From Mucilaginibacter galii (GTDB lineage: Bacteria > Bacteroidota > Bacteroidia > Sphingobacteriales > Sphingobacteriaceae): 64,000 bases of DNA. Below, piece after piece: positions 18,678-28,800 of the stretch. Both the position numbers and the translations under genes were made by a program. Below the pieces are notes generated by a model. The model had not been told where the DNA came from. It was given only the letters and a program-made list of their open reading frames with translations, and did no database searches. The stretch lies in NCBI RefSeq assembly GCF_014635825.1, contig NZ_BMDO01000008.1, positions 124,001 through 188,000 of the forward strand, in the 5' to 3' direction. Positions within the stretch are counted from its first letter, which is position 1; each line of letters starts with the position of its first letter.

Positions 18678-19817
18678 TTACTTCAAGGCTAATTTGGGAG
18701 TTTCTTTAAGCATGTTGGGCTTTATAACCATGCCGTCGCGTGCGCTTTGAGCACCTTCAAACAAGATCTTATCGCCGGCTTTTAAACCGTCTTTAACCAC
18801 ATAATACTGCGAGAAACGGGTAAGCGGGGTAAAGCTTTGCATATGGAGCTTATTATCGGGCCCCAGCGTATAAACATAGCTTTTATCCTGAACCTCGAAC
18901 ACCGATTTTTGCGGTATCATTACGGCATCATCTAATTTGGTTGTGATATAAATTTTACCGCTGGCACCATGGCGCAGCAGTTTGTGTGGATTGGGAAACT
19001 TTGCGCGCAGCGCAATTGAACCGGTAGCTTGTTCTATCTCGCCTTCAATGGTTTCAATAGTACCGGTGTGGCTGTAACTTGTACCATCAGAAAGCATTAG
19101 TTTCACCGTGTTGTTGGCATCGTTAAGTCCTTTGTTTATGCTACGCTGATATTGAAGATATTCGTTTTCGGGGAAGCTGAAATAAGCGTAAATAGTACTG
19201 ATGTCGGATATACTGGTAAGCAGTGCTCCTTCATCAATTAAACTACCTCCTTTTAAAGGAATACGGTCAATGATACCGTCAAACGGTGCCCTAATAATGG
19301 TGTATGCAATATGGTTTTGTGCGCTTTGTACATTGGTACGCGCTTCGGCAATAGTGGCTTCATCGGCCTTAAGCTTTGATTTTGCAACGTCCAGTTCGGA
19401 TGGAGCCAGTACATTTTTGCCTACCAGCATTTTTACACGGTTTACCTCAACGCGGGTAGCTACGGCGTCGGCCTCAGCATTGCTTAGTGCGGCTTTGGCA
19501 CGAGCAAGAACTACGCGGTATTCTTCGTCGTTTAGCTTAAATAATATTTGTCCTTTGCTTACAGGTTTACCTTCGTCTACATATATTTTTTCGAGAAATC
19601 CGCGCAAGCGAGAACGTACTTCGACGTTTTTATGCGCTTGTATATCGGCCACATATGCCGTTTGAAGGGTGGTATCTTTGGTTTTTATGGTTATTACGGG
19701 TAGCTCCAGGGTATCCTGGCCGGTTGTGTTCTGACTTTTGTTTGACGAGCAGCTGCTTACTAATAATGCAGCGGCCACAACCCAAAGCCAGCTATGAACA
19801 CGTTTTATTTTGATCAT
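18678..19817 (-). CDS. RND efflux periplasmic adaptor (membrane fusion protein), lipoprotein
   Basis: About 379 residues. The chosen start at 19817 (MIKIKRVHSWLWVV) places a signal helix directly before the lipobox LLVSSCSS; the ATG at 19865 would add 16 residues. Ordered domains follow: a barrel-sandwich hybrid with lipoyl-like half motif RGFLEKIYVDEGKPVSKGQILFKL (positions about 80-105), an alpha-hairpin of about 60 residues, the second lipoyl half (IIRAPFDGIIDRIPLKGGSLI), and beta-barrel and membrane-proximal domains. It links the pump to the channel. It is first in the three-gene operon, 86 bases upstream of the pump gene. Confidence 0.94.
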   Translation of the reverse strand: MIKIKRVHSWLWVVAAALLVSSCSSNKSQNTTGQDTLELPVITIKTKDTTLQTAYVADIQAHKNVEVRSRLRGFLEKIYVDEGKPVSKGQILFKLNDEEYRVVLARAKAALSNAEADAVATRVEVNRVKMLVGKNVLAPSELDVAKSKLKADEATIAEARTNVQSAQNHIAYTIIRAPFDGIIDRIPLKGGSLIDEGALLTSISDISTIYAYFSFPENEYLQYQRSINKGLNDANNTVKLMLSDGTSYSHTGTIETIEGEIEQATGSIALRAKFPNPHKLLRHGASGKIYITTKLDDAVMIPQKSVFEVQDKSYVYTLGPDNKLHMQSFTPLTRFSQYYVVKDGLKAGDKILFEGAQSARDGMVIKPNMLKETPKLALK

Positions 19818-19918
19818 GATGATAGATGTATTCTTAATGTAACTGAAAATTTTGCCATACGGCAATACACATTAGGCACTTAGGCTTATGTATGTAAAAA
19901 AGTTAAGGAAGAATACAA

Positions 19919-20314
19919 TCAAAATGGGCAGAGCCGGAACAGGAAATTATAGTAAGAGGGTAATAACGCAATACCAATAGAGTAGTGGTTTACCTTGGCA
20001 AGAATAGCATTTTTTAAGTGCTGATAATAAAAATAAAAGTTGGGTGCCGGTACAAATACATTATTATTTGCTGAGCGGCTGCGAACATACCTGCGCTGAT
20101 GTTTAATTCTATGAAACTTGGTTGCAGCATCATCATCGTTATCTACAAAAGATTGAATAATGCAATCGGCCCAGGTGTTAACTTTTACACAAGTATCTTG
20201 TGCAGATGCGCTGTGTTCGGAGTTTGCAAAATCGGCAGGACTACTCGCATGAAAGTACGTAACTGAATTTATCAGCCAGAACGACAATAGAATATGTATC
20301 CAATTTTTAACCAT
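19919..20314 (-). CDS. Small hypothetical protein upstream of the RND operon
   Basis: A possible 131-residue protein with a hydrophobic N-terminus (NWIHILLSFWLINSVTYFHA) that could act as a signal peptide, a middle with two Cys residues (QDTCVK and WADCII), and a Lys/Arg/Tyr-rich region. No family recognised. It lies about 100 bases upstream of the adaptor gene in the same direction and could be a leader gene of that operon. Coding character is modest; it might be a chance frame. Confidence 0.5.
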   Translation of the reverse strand: MVKNWIHILLSFWLINSVTYFHASSPADFANSEHSASAQDTCVKVNTWADCIIQSFVDNDDDAATKFHRIKHQRRYVRSRSANNNVFVPAPNFYFYYQHLKNAILAKVNHYSIGIALLPSYYNFLFRLCPF

Positions 20315-20616
20315 CAGTTACAACAAAACTAATAAATATAATAGAAAAAGTGTTGAATATGTGCTTTTTTGATAACAAAAAACACAAATAGTTGCTCAAT
20401 TTATTTTATGTTATTGCTTATAATGTGCGGGTTATCAAGTTAGTGTCTTGTCGAAAGAAAATAGTAAGAACAGATTTCCTGTCAGGAGCGAATATATTGT
20501 AAACTTTCCTTGTTGCGCTCCTCAAGATAGTGTGGCACAGGTACCTCTGCAAAAGGTATTCAAAGATTTTAGATCGTGTGTCATTCTTTTATCTTTGCCT
20601 TAAATTTAGTATTACT
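20315..20616. other. Divergent intergenic region before the ABC-F gene
   Basis: About 300 bases. It contains the ABC-F promoter at its right end (20567-20597) and a long-range inverted repeat of 7 bp (AGGAGCG at 20484-20490, CGCTCCT at 20516-20522) with a 25-base spacer and no T-run. I see no gene. Confidence 0.5.
20567..20597 (+). promoter_or_regulatory. Candidate Bacteroidota promoter of the ABC-F gene
   Basis: The -7 element TATCTTTG (20590-20597) matches TAnnTTTG exactly. A TTTT box at 20567-20570, close to the -33 TTTG consensus, lies 19 bases upstream. Transcription would start near 20604, about a dozen bases before the GTG at 20617. This argues against the upstream ATG at 20530 as the start. 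Confidence 0.6.
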
Positions 20617-22251
20617 GTGATCAACGTAAATAACATCTCCGTTTCATTTGGTGGAACCACTCTATTTAGTGATGTAACTTTTCCAATAAACGAGAACGAT
20701 AAAATAGCCCTAATGGGTAAAAACGGTGCAGGCAAATCAACCATTCTTAAAATCATTGCCGGTGCTGCCAAACCCACTACAGGTAATGTAACCGGCCCCA
20801 AAGAAGCGGTTATTGCTTACCTGCCGCAGCATTTGCTCACCCAGGATAACGTCACTGTTTTTGAAGAAACCATGAAAGCTTTTGCAGAAGCCAACCAAAT
20901 GCAGAAGGAGTTGGACGAAGTGAATGAACAGCTTAACATTCGTACCGATTATGAGAGTGATGAATACATGAAGCTGGTAGAAAGGGTATCTGAATTGAGT
21001 GAGAAAGTTTACACGGTAGAGGAAACCAACTACGATGCTGAGATTGAAAAAGTACTTAAAGGACTTGGATTTGAGCGCAAAGACTTTGGGCGGCAAACAT
21101 CGGAGTTTTCGGGCGGATGGCGCATGCGTATCGAGCTTGCCAAGATTTTATTGAAGAAGCCAGACCTTATTTTGCTGGATGAGCCTACCAACCACATGGA
21201 TATTGAAAGCATCCAATGGCTGGAAGAATTTTTGATCAACTCGGCCAAAGCGGTGATGGTAATTTCGCATGATCGGGCCTTTGTAGATAATATTACCAAT
21301 CGTACCATTGAAGTAACCATGGGCCGTATTTATGATTACAAGGCTAAATACAGCCACTATCTGCAGTTACGTGCCGATAGGCGTGTACACCAGTTAAAAG
21401 CTTACGAAGAGCAGCAGCGCTTTATTGCCGACAATCAGGAATTTATAGACCGCTTTAGAGGTACCTATTCTAAAACGCTGCAGGTACAGTCGCGCGTAAA
21501 AATGTTGGAAAAGCTGGAAGTAATTGAGATAGATGAGGTAGACACTTCTGCGTTGCGGTTAAAGTTCCCGCCTTCACCACGTTCGGGACAATACCCGCTT
21601 ATGGTGGAAGATCTGACCAAAACCTACGGTGATCATATTGTATTTAAAAATGCATCCATGGTTATTGAGCGTGGAGAAAAGGTAGCTTTTGTGGGTAAGA
21701 ACGGCGAGGGTAAATCTACCATGATCAAAGCCATCATGAATGAGATCGAATTTGAAGGTAGCCTTAAGGTTGGCCATAATGCCAAGATAGGATACTTTGC
21801 CCAAAACCAGGCCGCCCTGCTGGATGAAAACCTGACGGTATTTGAAACCATCGATCAAATTCCATTGAGTGACGGCAGTTTGAAGATCAAAGATCTTTTG
21901 GGCGCTTTTATGTTCAGTGGCGATGATACTACTAAAAAAGTTAAAGTATTATCGGGAGGGGAGAAGACCCGTTTAGCCATGATCAAATTACTTTTAGAAC
22001 CCGTTAATTTGTTGATACTGGATGAGCCTACTAACCATTTGGATATGAAGACCAAAGACATTATTAAAGATGCGCTGAGAGATTTTGACGGTACATTGAT
22101 CTTAGTATCTCACGACCGCGATTTTTTAGACGGGTTGGCAAAAAAAGTTTTTGAATTTGGCAACAAGCGCGTACGCGAACATTTTGAAGACATCAAAGGA
22201 TTTTTGGCCTACAAGAAAATGGATAGCCTGAAAGATATCGAAACAAGTTAA
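20617..22251 (+). CDS. ABC-F family ATPase (ribosome-associated, Uup/EttA-like)
   Basis: A soluble protein of 544 residues with two ABC ATPase domains and no membrane helices. Domain 1: Walker A GKNGAGKST, signature FSGGWRMRIELAK, Walker B ILLDEPTNHMD. Domain 2: Walker A GKNGEGKST, signature LSGGEKTRLAMIK, Walker B LILDEPTNHLD. A charged linker (about residues 225-310, HYLQLRADRRVHQLKAYEEQQ) joins them, as in ABC-F translation factors that act on the ribosomal E site. I place the start at GTG 20617 (reading MINVNNISVSFGG) since the 29 residues before it have no ABC character and the promoter lies inside that stretch. Whether it has a resistance or housekeeping role is unclear. Confidence 0.93.
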   Translation: MINVNNISVSFGGTTLFSDVTFPINENDKIALMGKNGAGKSTILKIIAGAAKPTTGNVTGPKEAVIAYLPQHLLTQDNVTVFEETMKAFAEANQMQKELDEVNEQLNIRTDYESDEYMKLVERVSELSEKVYTVEETNYDAEIEKVLKGLGFERKDFGRQTSEFSGGWRMRIELAKILLKKPDLILLDEPTNHMDIESIQWLEEFLINSAKAVMVISHDRAFVDNITNRTIEVTMGRIYDYKAKYSHYLQLRADRRVHQLKAYEEQQRFIADNQEFIDRFRGTYSKTLQVQSRVKMLEKLEVIEIDEVDTSALRLKFPPSPRSGQYPLMVEDLTKTYGDHIVFKNASMVIERGEKVAFVGKNGEGKSTMIKAIMNEIEFEGSLKVGHNAKIGYFAQNQAALLDENLTVFETIDQIPLSDGSLKIKDLLGAFMFSGDDTTKKVKVLSGGEKTRLAMIKLLLEPVNLLILDEPTNHLDMKTKDIIKDALRDFDGTLILVSHDRDFLDGLAKKVFEFGNKRVREHFEDIKGFLAYKKMDSLKDIETS

Positions 22252-22257
22252 GCATCC

Positions 22258-22293
22258 AACGGCTACGTTACTGATGATGTTTCGTTAGCTGTT
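22258..22293. terminator. Possible hairpin terminator between convergent genes
   Basis: Arms 22258-22267 and 22283-22293 pair over 10 bp with one wobble and one bulge, in the 70-base gap between the stops of the ABC-F gene and the GH43 gene. No T-run follows, so the call is weak. Confidence 0.35.
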
Positions 22294-22321
22294 AGCTGCT
22301 TAAATGATATAAGTCAAATTT

Positions 22322-23299
22322 CTATTTACGCTTTTGCTTTTTAAATGTTCTAACACCTGCGGTGTTTACTTTAAGAATATTGCCCTTGCTGTCAAAATTT
22401 AAGCTGTCAAGGCAAAGTTGCCTTAATACATAAGCTTCTTTTTGCGGATAAATGCGGTGGTAAAGGATGTAGTATTGCCCGTTTTCTTTAAAAGTAGTAT
22501 GATGCCCTGGACCGATAATCGTACTATCGGCAGATGTTTTCAAGATGAGCCTGTGTTCATCCTCTTTAAACGGACCAAGCGGCGATTTGCCGGTAGCATA
22601 GCCCACTTGGTAAGTGGCATCAATTGCTTTACCTTCCGAAAACATGAGATAGTATTTGCCCTGACGCTTCATCACATGCGCACCTTCAAAAAAGTGAGTG
22701 GGTGTAATATCGGCAGGCTTGCCATCGAAGGTATACATGTCGCTTTTCAACTTGACGGCAATGCAGTGCCCGTTTATCCAATTATATCCCGACCCCCAGT
22801 ATATGTAAGCTTGTCCATCGTCGTCAATGAAACAATCGGGGTCTATGTTATGCACTTCAGGGAAATCGGTCACCTTAACTAAAGGGGTATTGTCGGGCTT
22901 GATATTTTTCCATGGACCTGTAGGCGAATTGGCAACACCGCCCCATATTTCGCTGCCAACAGCCACATACATATAAAATTTAGCGTTCTTTTTTACTACC
23001 GATGGTGCCCAAACCATCGAACTTTTTGATGTAGGGCTGGTGCATGCAGCTTTAGTTGGCCAGTTCAAATGATGCTGCTTGAAAGTTATAAAGTCTTTGG
23101 TTTCAAATACTGCTAATTCGTTACCACCCCACGGGTCAATAGTAGCATATATAAAGTAGCTACCATTATTTTTTACAATAGTTGGGTCGGCATAGTAACC
23201 GCTCATGATAGGGTTACCAATAATTGATTTTTGTTGCGCAAAGGAAAATGTACAGCTACAATAAAGTAATAGCATGCATAGCGAAAGAAATTTGCTCAT
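22322..23299 (-). CDS. Secreted GH43-family glycosidase
   Basis: A 325-residue five-bladed propeller glycosidase with a signal peptide (residues about 1-21, ending SFAQ). The three GH43 carboxylates are visible: general base D38 in YYADPTIV, the pKa-tuning Asp in NIDPDCF (D155), and general acid E205 in FFEGAHV. GH43 enzymes remove alpha-L-arabinofuranose, beta-xylose or beta-1,3-galactose from plant polysaccharides. There is no accessory binding module, which fits a short arabinosidase- or exo-galactanase-like enzyme, but specificity cannot be read off. It is divergent from the GH92-GH2-GH28 cluster and may share its control region. Confidence 0.9.
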   Translation of the reverse strand: MSKFLSLCMLLLYCSCTFSFAQQKSIIGNPIMSGYYADPTIVKNNGSYFIYATIDPWGGNELAVFETKDFITFKQHHLNWPTKAACTSPTSKSSMVWAPSVVKKNAKFYMYVAVGSEIWGGVANSPTGPWKNIKPDNTPLVKVTDFPEVHNIDPDCFIDDDGQAYIYWGSGYNWINGHCIAVKLKSDMYTFDGKPADITPTHFFEGAHVMKRQGKYYLMFSEGKAIDATYQVGYATGKSPLGPFKEDEHRLILKTSADSTIIGPGHHTTFKENGQYYILYHRIYPQKEAYVLRQLCLDSLNFDSKGNILKVNTAGVRTFKKQKRK

Positions 23300-23540
23300 A
23301 AATATTAACAGTAGTAAATATTATACTTAAATAGTATGGCTACAATAATAGCATTCCAATGTCTAATTACAACCAGGGAAATCCAGCTAAATCCTAATTT
23401 ATTTCAAATCTGGGATATTAAAAAGGTAATAGCCTGCCAGATCTTATGACAAGCTGTTAATATGTATGAAAACTTCATTAGTATACCAAAAACTAATAGT
23501 TTTACACCCTAAGATACTATTGATACTTACCTAATAGAAC
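23300..23540. promoter_or_regulatory. Shared divergent control region of GH43 and GH92
   Basis: About 240 bases between divergent glycosidase genes, so promoters for both must lie here. A candidate operator is the inverted repeat ATTAGT (23477-23482) / ACTAAT (23492-23497) with a 9-base spacer, roughly 45 bases before the GH92 start. No clear -33/-7 pair found. Speculative. Confidence 0.3.
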
Positions 23541-25835
23541 ATGAGTTTACAAAATATGCTTAAAAGCTATGTTTTCTGCGTTTGCCTGTTATTAATCGTT
23601 TCGCCCGCTATAGCGCAAAATTTGGTGAAGTATGTGCAACCTATGGCTGGTACAGCAACTGCTACCACTACATCAGCTTTAAAACACGGCTCGGAATTGG
23701 CCAGATACGCTAATACCATACCAGCAGCCACCGTTCCGTTTGGTATGACGCAATGGACCCCACAAACCCAAACCAGCGAAAGTAAATGTATCCCCCCCTA
23801 TTACTATAAAGATGATGAATTTTACGGCCTTCGCGGATCGCATTGGTTAAGCGGATCTTGCACGCAGGATTATGGTAGCTTTAGTGTTATGCCAGTAACC
23901 GGTAAGCTAAAAACAACAGGCTACGGCGTAAAGTTTAAGCATAGTGATGAAGCATCGGCCCCGCACCTATACCGCATAAACCTCAAGCAATACCAGGTGA
24001 AAGCAGCGGTTACCGCTACCGAACGTTGTGGCATGATGCAATTTACTATGGATAAAACAGATAGCCTTTACCTGCTCATTAAAGCCAATAGCGATTACCA
24101 TGAAGGCTATGTAAATGTGGATAGCAAAGCTGGTGAAATATGGGGCTACAACCCGGCTCACCGCATTTACCAGGGCTGGGGTAAAAGCGCAGGTTTCAGC
24201 GGTTATTTTGTAATAAAATTTGAGAGAAGCTTAACCAAAGCCGGTACTTTTTTAAACGAAAAATTATTTAAGGCCGATAGTATACATAATAACGACGGTG
24301 CCGGTATTTATGCCGGCTTCAAGCTCAATAAAGGTGAAAAGCTTACCATCCGTATAGGTACATCATTTACCAGCGTTGATGGTGCACGTAAAAACTTACA
24401 GGCCGAAATTCCCGGTTTTAATTTTGAAAAAGTTGCAGCGGCAACCAAATCTAAATGGGAAAAAACGTTAAGTCAGATCAATGTTTCGACCACTAATGAG
24501 CGAGATAAACGCATATTTTATACCGCCTACTATCATGCTGCACAACAGCCACGTTTATTTAGCGACGTTGATGGTAAGTATCCCCGCTTTGCAGGCAATT
24601 ATCAAATAGAGCAAGTTAAAAGCGGTGCCTACTATGATGATTTTTCTATGTGGGATATTTACCGTGCTCAAATTCCTTTATTTGAGATACTGGATCCATC
24701 ATTCGTTAACAACTTAAGTAAGTCGCTTATCTTAAAAGGACAGCAGGGTGGATGGATGCCCATATTTCCATGCTGGAACAGTTACACTTCAGAAATGATA
24801 GGTGATCATACCACATCTGTTATTAGTTCGGCTTATTTAAAGGGCATTACCGATTTCAACGCTGATGATGCCTATAAGATATTAAGACGTAATGCTTTTG
24901 ATATACCTGTTCATCATGCCGATTATGTTGAGGGCAAAGGACGCAGGGCCTTGGACAGTTATTTAAAATATAAATACATCCCGGTTGAAGACAGCGTGCT
25001 GGATGCGTTTCATAAAATGGAACAGGTGAGCCGTACCATGGAGTATGCATATGATGATTACGCTTTGGCTCAATTTGCCAAAAGCCTGAAGAAACAAAAG
25101 GACTATACCGAGCTAACCAAGCGTTCTAAATATTATGCCAACGTATTTGATGCATCGAGCGGGTTGGTACGCGGCAGGCATGCTGATGGCAGTTGGGTAA
25201 CACCTTTCTTACGTGATCAGAAAGAGACTTATATTACCGAAGGCACAGCTCGGCAATACACGTTTTATGTACCGCATGATGTGCCGGGACTGGCTAAGCT
25301 AATGGGAGGAAGTGCTAAGTTAGAGCAAGGTTTAGATAGTTTGTTTACTTTAGGCGAGTACTGGCATGGTAATGAGCCCGGTCATCAAATACCATTTATG
25401 TATAACTTTACGCCATCGCCGTGGAAAACGCAGGTAGCTGTTCGCAAGATATTAGCGGCCGAATACAGTGATGGGCCCGGAGGTTTGGGGGGCAACGACG
25501 ATGCGGGGCAAATGTCTGCCTGGTATATGTTTGCTGCCATGGGTTTTTACCCGGTAAACCCGGTATCGGGCGAGTACCTGTTATGTTCTCCTATATTCAA
25601 TAGTGTGACCATCAAACTGAAAAACGAAAAAAAATTCGAAGTGTTGTGTCACAAGGCCAATGTAAGATCAACTTATATCCGCGAGGTAAAATTAAACGGC
25701 AAAACAATGTCAAACAGCTATATCACCTACCGTAATATTATGAATGGCGGCAAACTTGACATTTACATGCAGGATTCGCCTTATAAAACTTGGGCTAGCA
25801 AACCTAACCAACAACCAAAGGTCATAACCCAATAA
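23541..25835 (+). CDS. Secreted GH92 family exo-alpha-mannosidase-like enzyme (divergent)
   Basis: A 764-residue protein with a signal peptide ending about AIAQ (residue 26). GH92 enzymes are calcium-dependent, inverting alpha-mannosidases acting on N-glycans and yeast mannan. The C-terminal catalytic barrel has the acid motif GNEP (E612) and the base/metal motif GGNDDAGQMSAWYM (D653, D654). The N-terminal domain is unlike the standard one: instead of the usual DPFIGTG...N(V/T)PFG...GWDWCSGYH, it reads QPMAGTA, then PAATVPFGMTQWTP, then YYYKDDEFYGLRGSHW. It therefore belongs to a distinct GH92 branch and its substrate may differ from that of the paralog at 33320. First in a plus-strand operon; the GH2 gene follows after 9 bases. 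Confidence 0.9.
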   Translation: MSLQNMLKSYVFCVCLLLIVSPAIAQNLVKYVQPMAGTATATTTSALKHGSELARYANTIPAATVPFGMTQWTPQTQTSESKCIPPYYYKDDEFYGLRGSHWLSGSCTQDYGSFSVMPVTGKLKTTGYGVKFKHSDEASAPHLYRINLKQYQVKAAVTATERCGMMQFTMDKTDSLYLLIKANSDYHEGYVNVDSKAGEIWGYNPAHRIYQGWGKSAGFSGYFVIKFERSLTKAGTFLNEKLFKADSIHNNDGAGIYAGFKLNKGEKLTIRIGTSFTSVDGARKNLQAEIPGFNFEKVAAATKSKWEKTLSQINVSTTNERDKRIFYTAYYHAAQQPRLFSDVDGKYPRFAGNYQIEQVKSGAYYDDFSMWDIYRAQIPLFEILDPSFVNNLSKSLILKGQQGGWMPIFPCWNSYTSEMIGDHTTSVISSAYLKGITDFNADDAYKILRRNAFDIPVHHADYVEGKGRRALDSYLKYKYIPVEDSVLDAFHKMEQVSRTMEYAYDDYALAQFAKSLKKQKDYTELTKRSKYYANVFDASSGLVRGRHADGSWVTPFLRDQKETYITEGTARQYTFYVPHDVPGLAKLMGGSAKLEQGLDSLFTLGEYWHGNEPGHQIPFMYNFTPSPWKTQVAVRKILAAEYSDGPGGLGGNDDAGQMSAWYMFAAMGFYPVNPVSGEYLLCSPIFNSVTIKLKNEKKFEVLCHKANVRSTYIREVKLNGKTMSNSYITYRNIMNGGKLDIYMQDSPYKTWASKPNQQPKVITQ

Positions 25836-25844
25836 CAGTTAAAA

Positions 25845-28800
25845 ATGAAATTAAGATCATCGTTAACAACAATAGCTCTTTGTTTAATAACCTTTGCAAC
25901 ATATGCTGCAAATGAAAAAAAACTATTAGCAGATACTAATTACAGGAAAGACTTACCGCCCGAAATTGAGAACCCTGAATGTATAGGTATTAATAAGTTA
26001 CCTGCACATGCCACTTTAATGCCTTATGCTAATTTAAAAGAAGCATTAACAGCTAATCGGCATGCATCAAGCTATAGTCGCAGCTTAAATGGCAATTGGA
26101 AATTTAACTGGGTTGCCTGGCCAATTGACAGACCCGTTGATTTTTACAAAACCGATTACGACGTATCAAAATGGAAAGATATTGCCGTACCGTCTAACTG
26201 GGAAATAAAAGGGTATGGTACTCCATTTTACCGCAATATTGGTTATACTTTTCAAAAGGATTTTCCAAGGGTGATGAGTACTCCACCAGAAAAATATACC
26301 GCCTTTAAAGAGCGAAATCCGGTGGGCAGTTATCGCCGCGATTTTGAGGTTCCGGCCACTTGGAAAGGCGGACGCATTTTTATCACCTTTGATGGCGTAG
26401 ATGCCGGATTTTTCTTGTGGGTTAATGGCAAAAAGGTTGGTTACAGCGTAAATAGCCGCAACGCAGCCGAATTTGATATTACTAAATTTGTTAAAACCGG
26501 TAAAAATATGCTGGCTGCTGAAGTATACCAGTATACATCGGGAAGTTACCTCGAAGATCAGGATATGTGGCGTCTGCATGGCATTTTCCGTAATGTTACC
26601 TTATGGAGTAGTCCAACCCAGCACATTCAGGATTTTATGATAAAAACTGACTTGGATGCGCAGTACAAAAACGCCGTAGCCAATATATCAGCAAGCATCA
26701 AAAACTATGGAAGTAGTGCAATTGGTTCACAATCACTGGTTGCATCCTTATACGATGGTAACAGGCTTATCACAACTGCGCAGGTAGCTCTAGGTTCAGT
26801 TAAGCCTGGCGGTGAGTTGCCTGTCAAGTTAAATTTCAAAGTAAATAGCCCGCTTAAATGGACTGCCGAAACGCCTAAGCTATATACAACAGTACTCCAA
26901 CTTAAACAAGGCAGCAAGATTATTGAAACTGTTTCCACGCGCACAGGCTTTCGGGAGATTGAAATTAAGGGAAAGATATTCACGGTAAATGGAGTGCCCA
27001 TTAAGTTGAAAGGCGTAAATCGTCATGAAAACTGGCCCGAAGTAGGGCATGCAGTAACCGAGGCACAAATGATACGTGATTTGGAGGTGATAAAGCAAGG
27101 TAATTGCAACCATATCCGTACCTGTCATTATTCTGATGATCCGCGTTGGTATGAGTTATGCGACCAGTATGGTATTTATTTAGTGGCCGAGGCTAATGTG
27201 GAGTGCCATGGCTTGCGCAATCGCTTTAACGAAGATTCCACCATAAAAGCAGCCATAGTAGACCGCAACGTGGCTAACGTTCAAAGTTTCAAAAATCATG
27301 CATCGGTAATTATATGGTCGTTAGGTAATGAGTGCGGCACCGGTGGAAGTAATTTTTTAGCAGCACTTAGAGCTATAAAAAGCATTGATAAAACGCGCCC
27401 GACACATTATGAGGGCTTTGGCGTGGGTGCACAAAACCCTGCCGATCTGGATAGTAAAATGTATTCGCCTATTCTACCTTATGAAAACCCGAGTGCAAAG
27501 CAAAAAGTACTGGCTTCGGTAGAGTTTACGGCGACAGATAAAAGCCTGACCAAGCCTTTTTACATGTGCGAATTTGCCCACGCCATGTTTAATTCTATGG
27601 GTTCGTTAAAAGAATATGGGGAGGCTATAGATAAATACCCGTCTCTTTTAGGCGGCGCTATTTGGGAGTTTCAAGATCAGGGTATATGGAACAGGCGTGA
27701 CCCCAACCATCCGATACTTGCTTTTGGAGGAGGTTTTGGTGATTTCCCGAACGATCATTATTTTATTCATAAAGGCGTAGTAGCATCAGACAGGTCGGCT
27801 AAACCGCATTATCCGGAAATGAAGCACGTGTTTCAATGGATAAGTGTAACGGCTGAAAACCTGCAAAAAGGAACGTTAAGAATTAGAAATAAATTTCAGT
27901 TCATTAGCCTGAATGGTTTCAAAGCAAGCTACACCATTACCAAGAACGGCGTTGCCGAATCTTCGGGAAATATCAACATTGATAACATCTTACCACTTAC
28001 AGAAAAAGTGGTTAACATTCCCTACAAACCATCAACATTTACCCCGGGTGCTGTTTATTATTTGCGGCTGTCTTTTGTACAAGCCAATGACGAATTGTGG
28101 GCCAAAAAGGGTTATGAAGTGGCTTCTGATCAATTTGAGCTGCCGGTAAGCAAAGTGCTGGTAGCAGCGTCGACAACAGCAATACCGCCCTTATCTTATA
28201 AAGATGCCTATGGTAACATTGCGGTAAGCGGAAAATTATTCAGTTTGCTATTCAACAAGGCAAACGGAGCCATAAGCAGCATTACCAATAATGGTGTAGA
28301 GGTATTGCAAAAAGATGGTGGCCCAAAACTGCACCTGTGGCGTGCACCACATCAGGAAGACGATATTTACGCCAACAAGGGGTGGGATAGCACTGGCTTA
28401 AAACAGTTGGTATGGAAACCCGCCACCATTACCGTAAAACAAATATCTGCCTCGCAAGTAAACGTAGCTGTAAATTTAGTTGCTAAGGGTAAAAATAACT
28501 TTACGGTTAATCATAACGTAGTCTATGAAATATCAGGCGATGGAACTATTAACGTGAACAACGATATTAAAACGAATGCTCCTGACTTAGTTATTGCCCG
28601 CTTGGGAGTTCGCCTGTTTCTTAACAAATCGTTTCAGCAGTTTAATTACTTTGGCAGAGGGCCGATGGAAAACTATTCGGACCGTAAAAGCGGATCGGAT
28701 GTTGGCCTGTATGGCAGTACCATAATGCAGCAGTTAACTCCTTACGAAAAGCCAATGGAGTGCGGTAACCATGAAGATGTGCGCTGGGCTTCGGTTAAAA

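Noticed and set aside
20530..20616. Upstream extension of the ABC-F gene to the ATG at 20530
   Set aside because: The extra 29 residues have no ABC character, and an exact TAnnTTTG promoter element lies within them; the GTG at 20617 gives the family-typical N-terminus.
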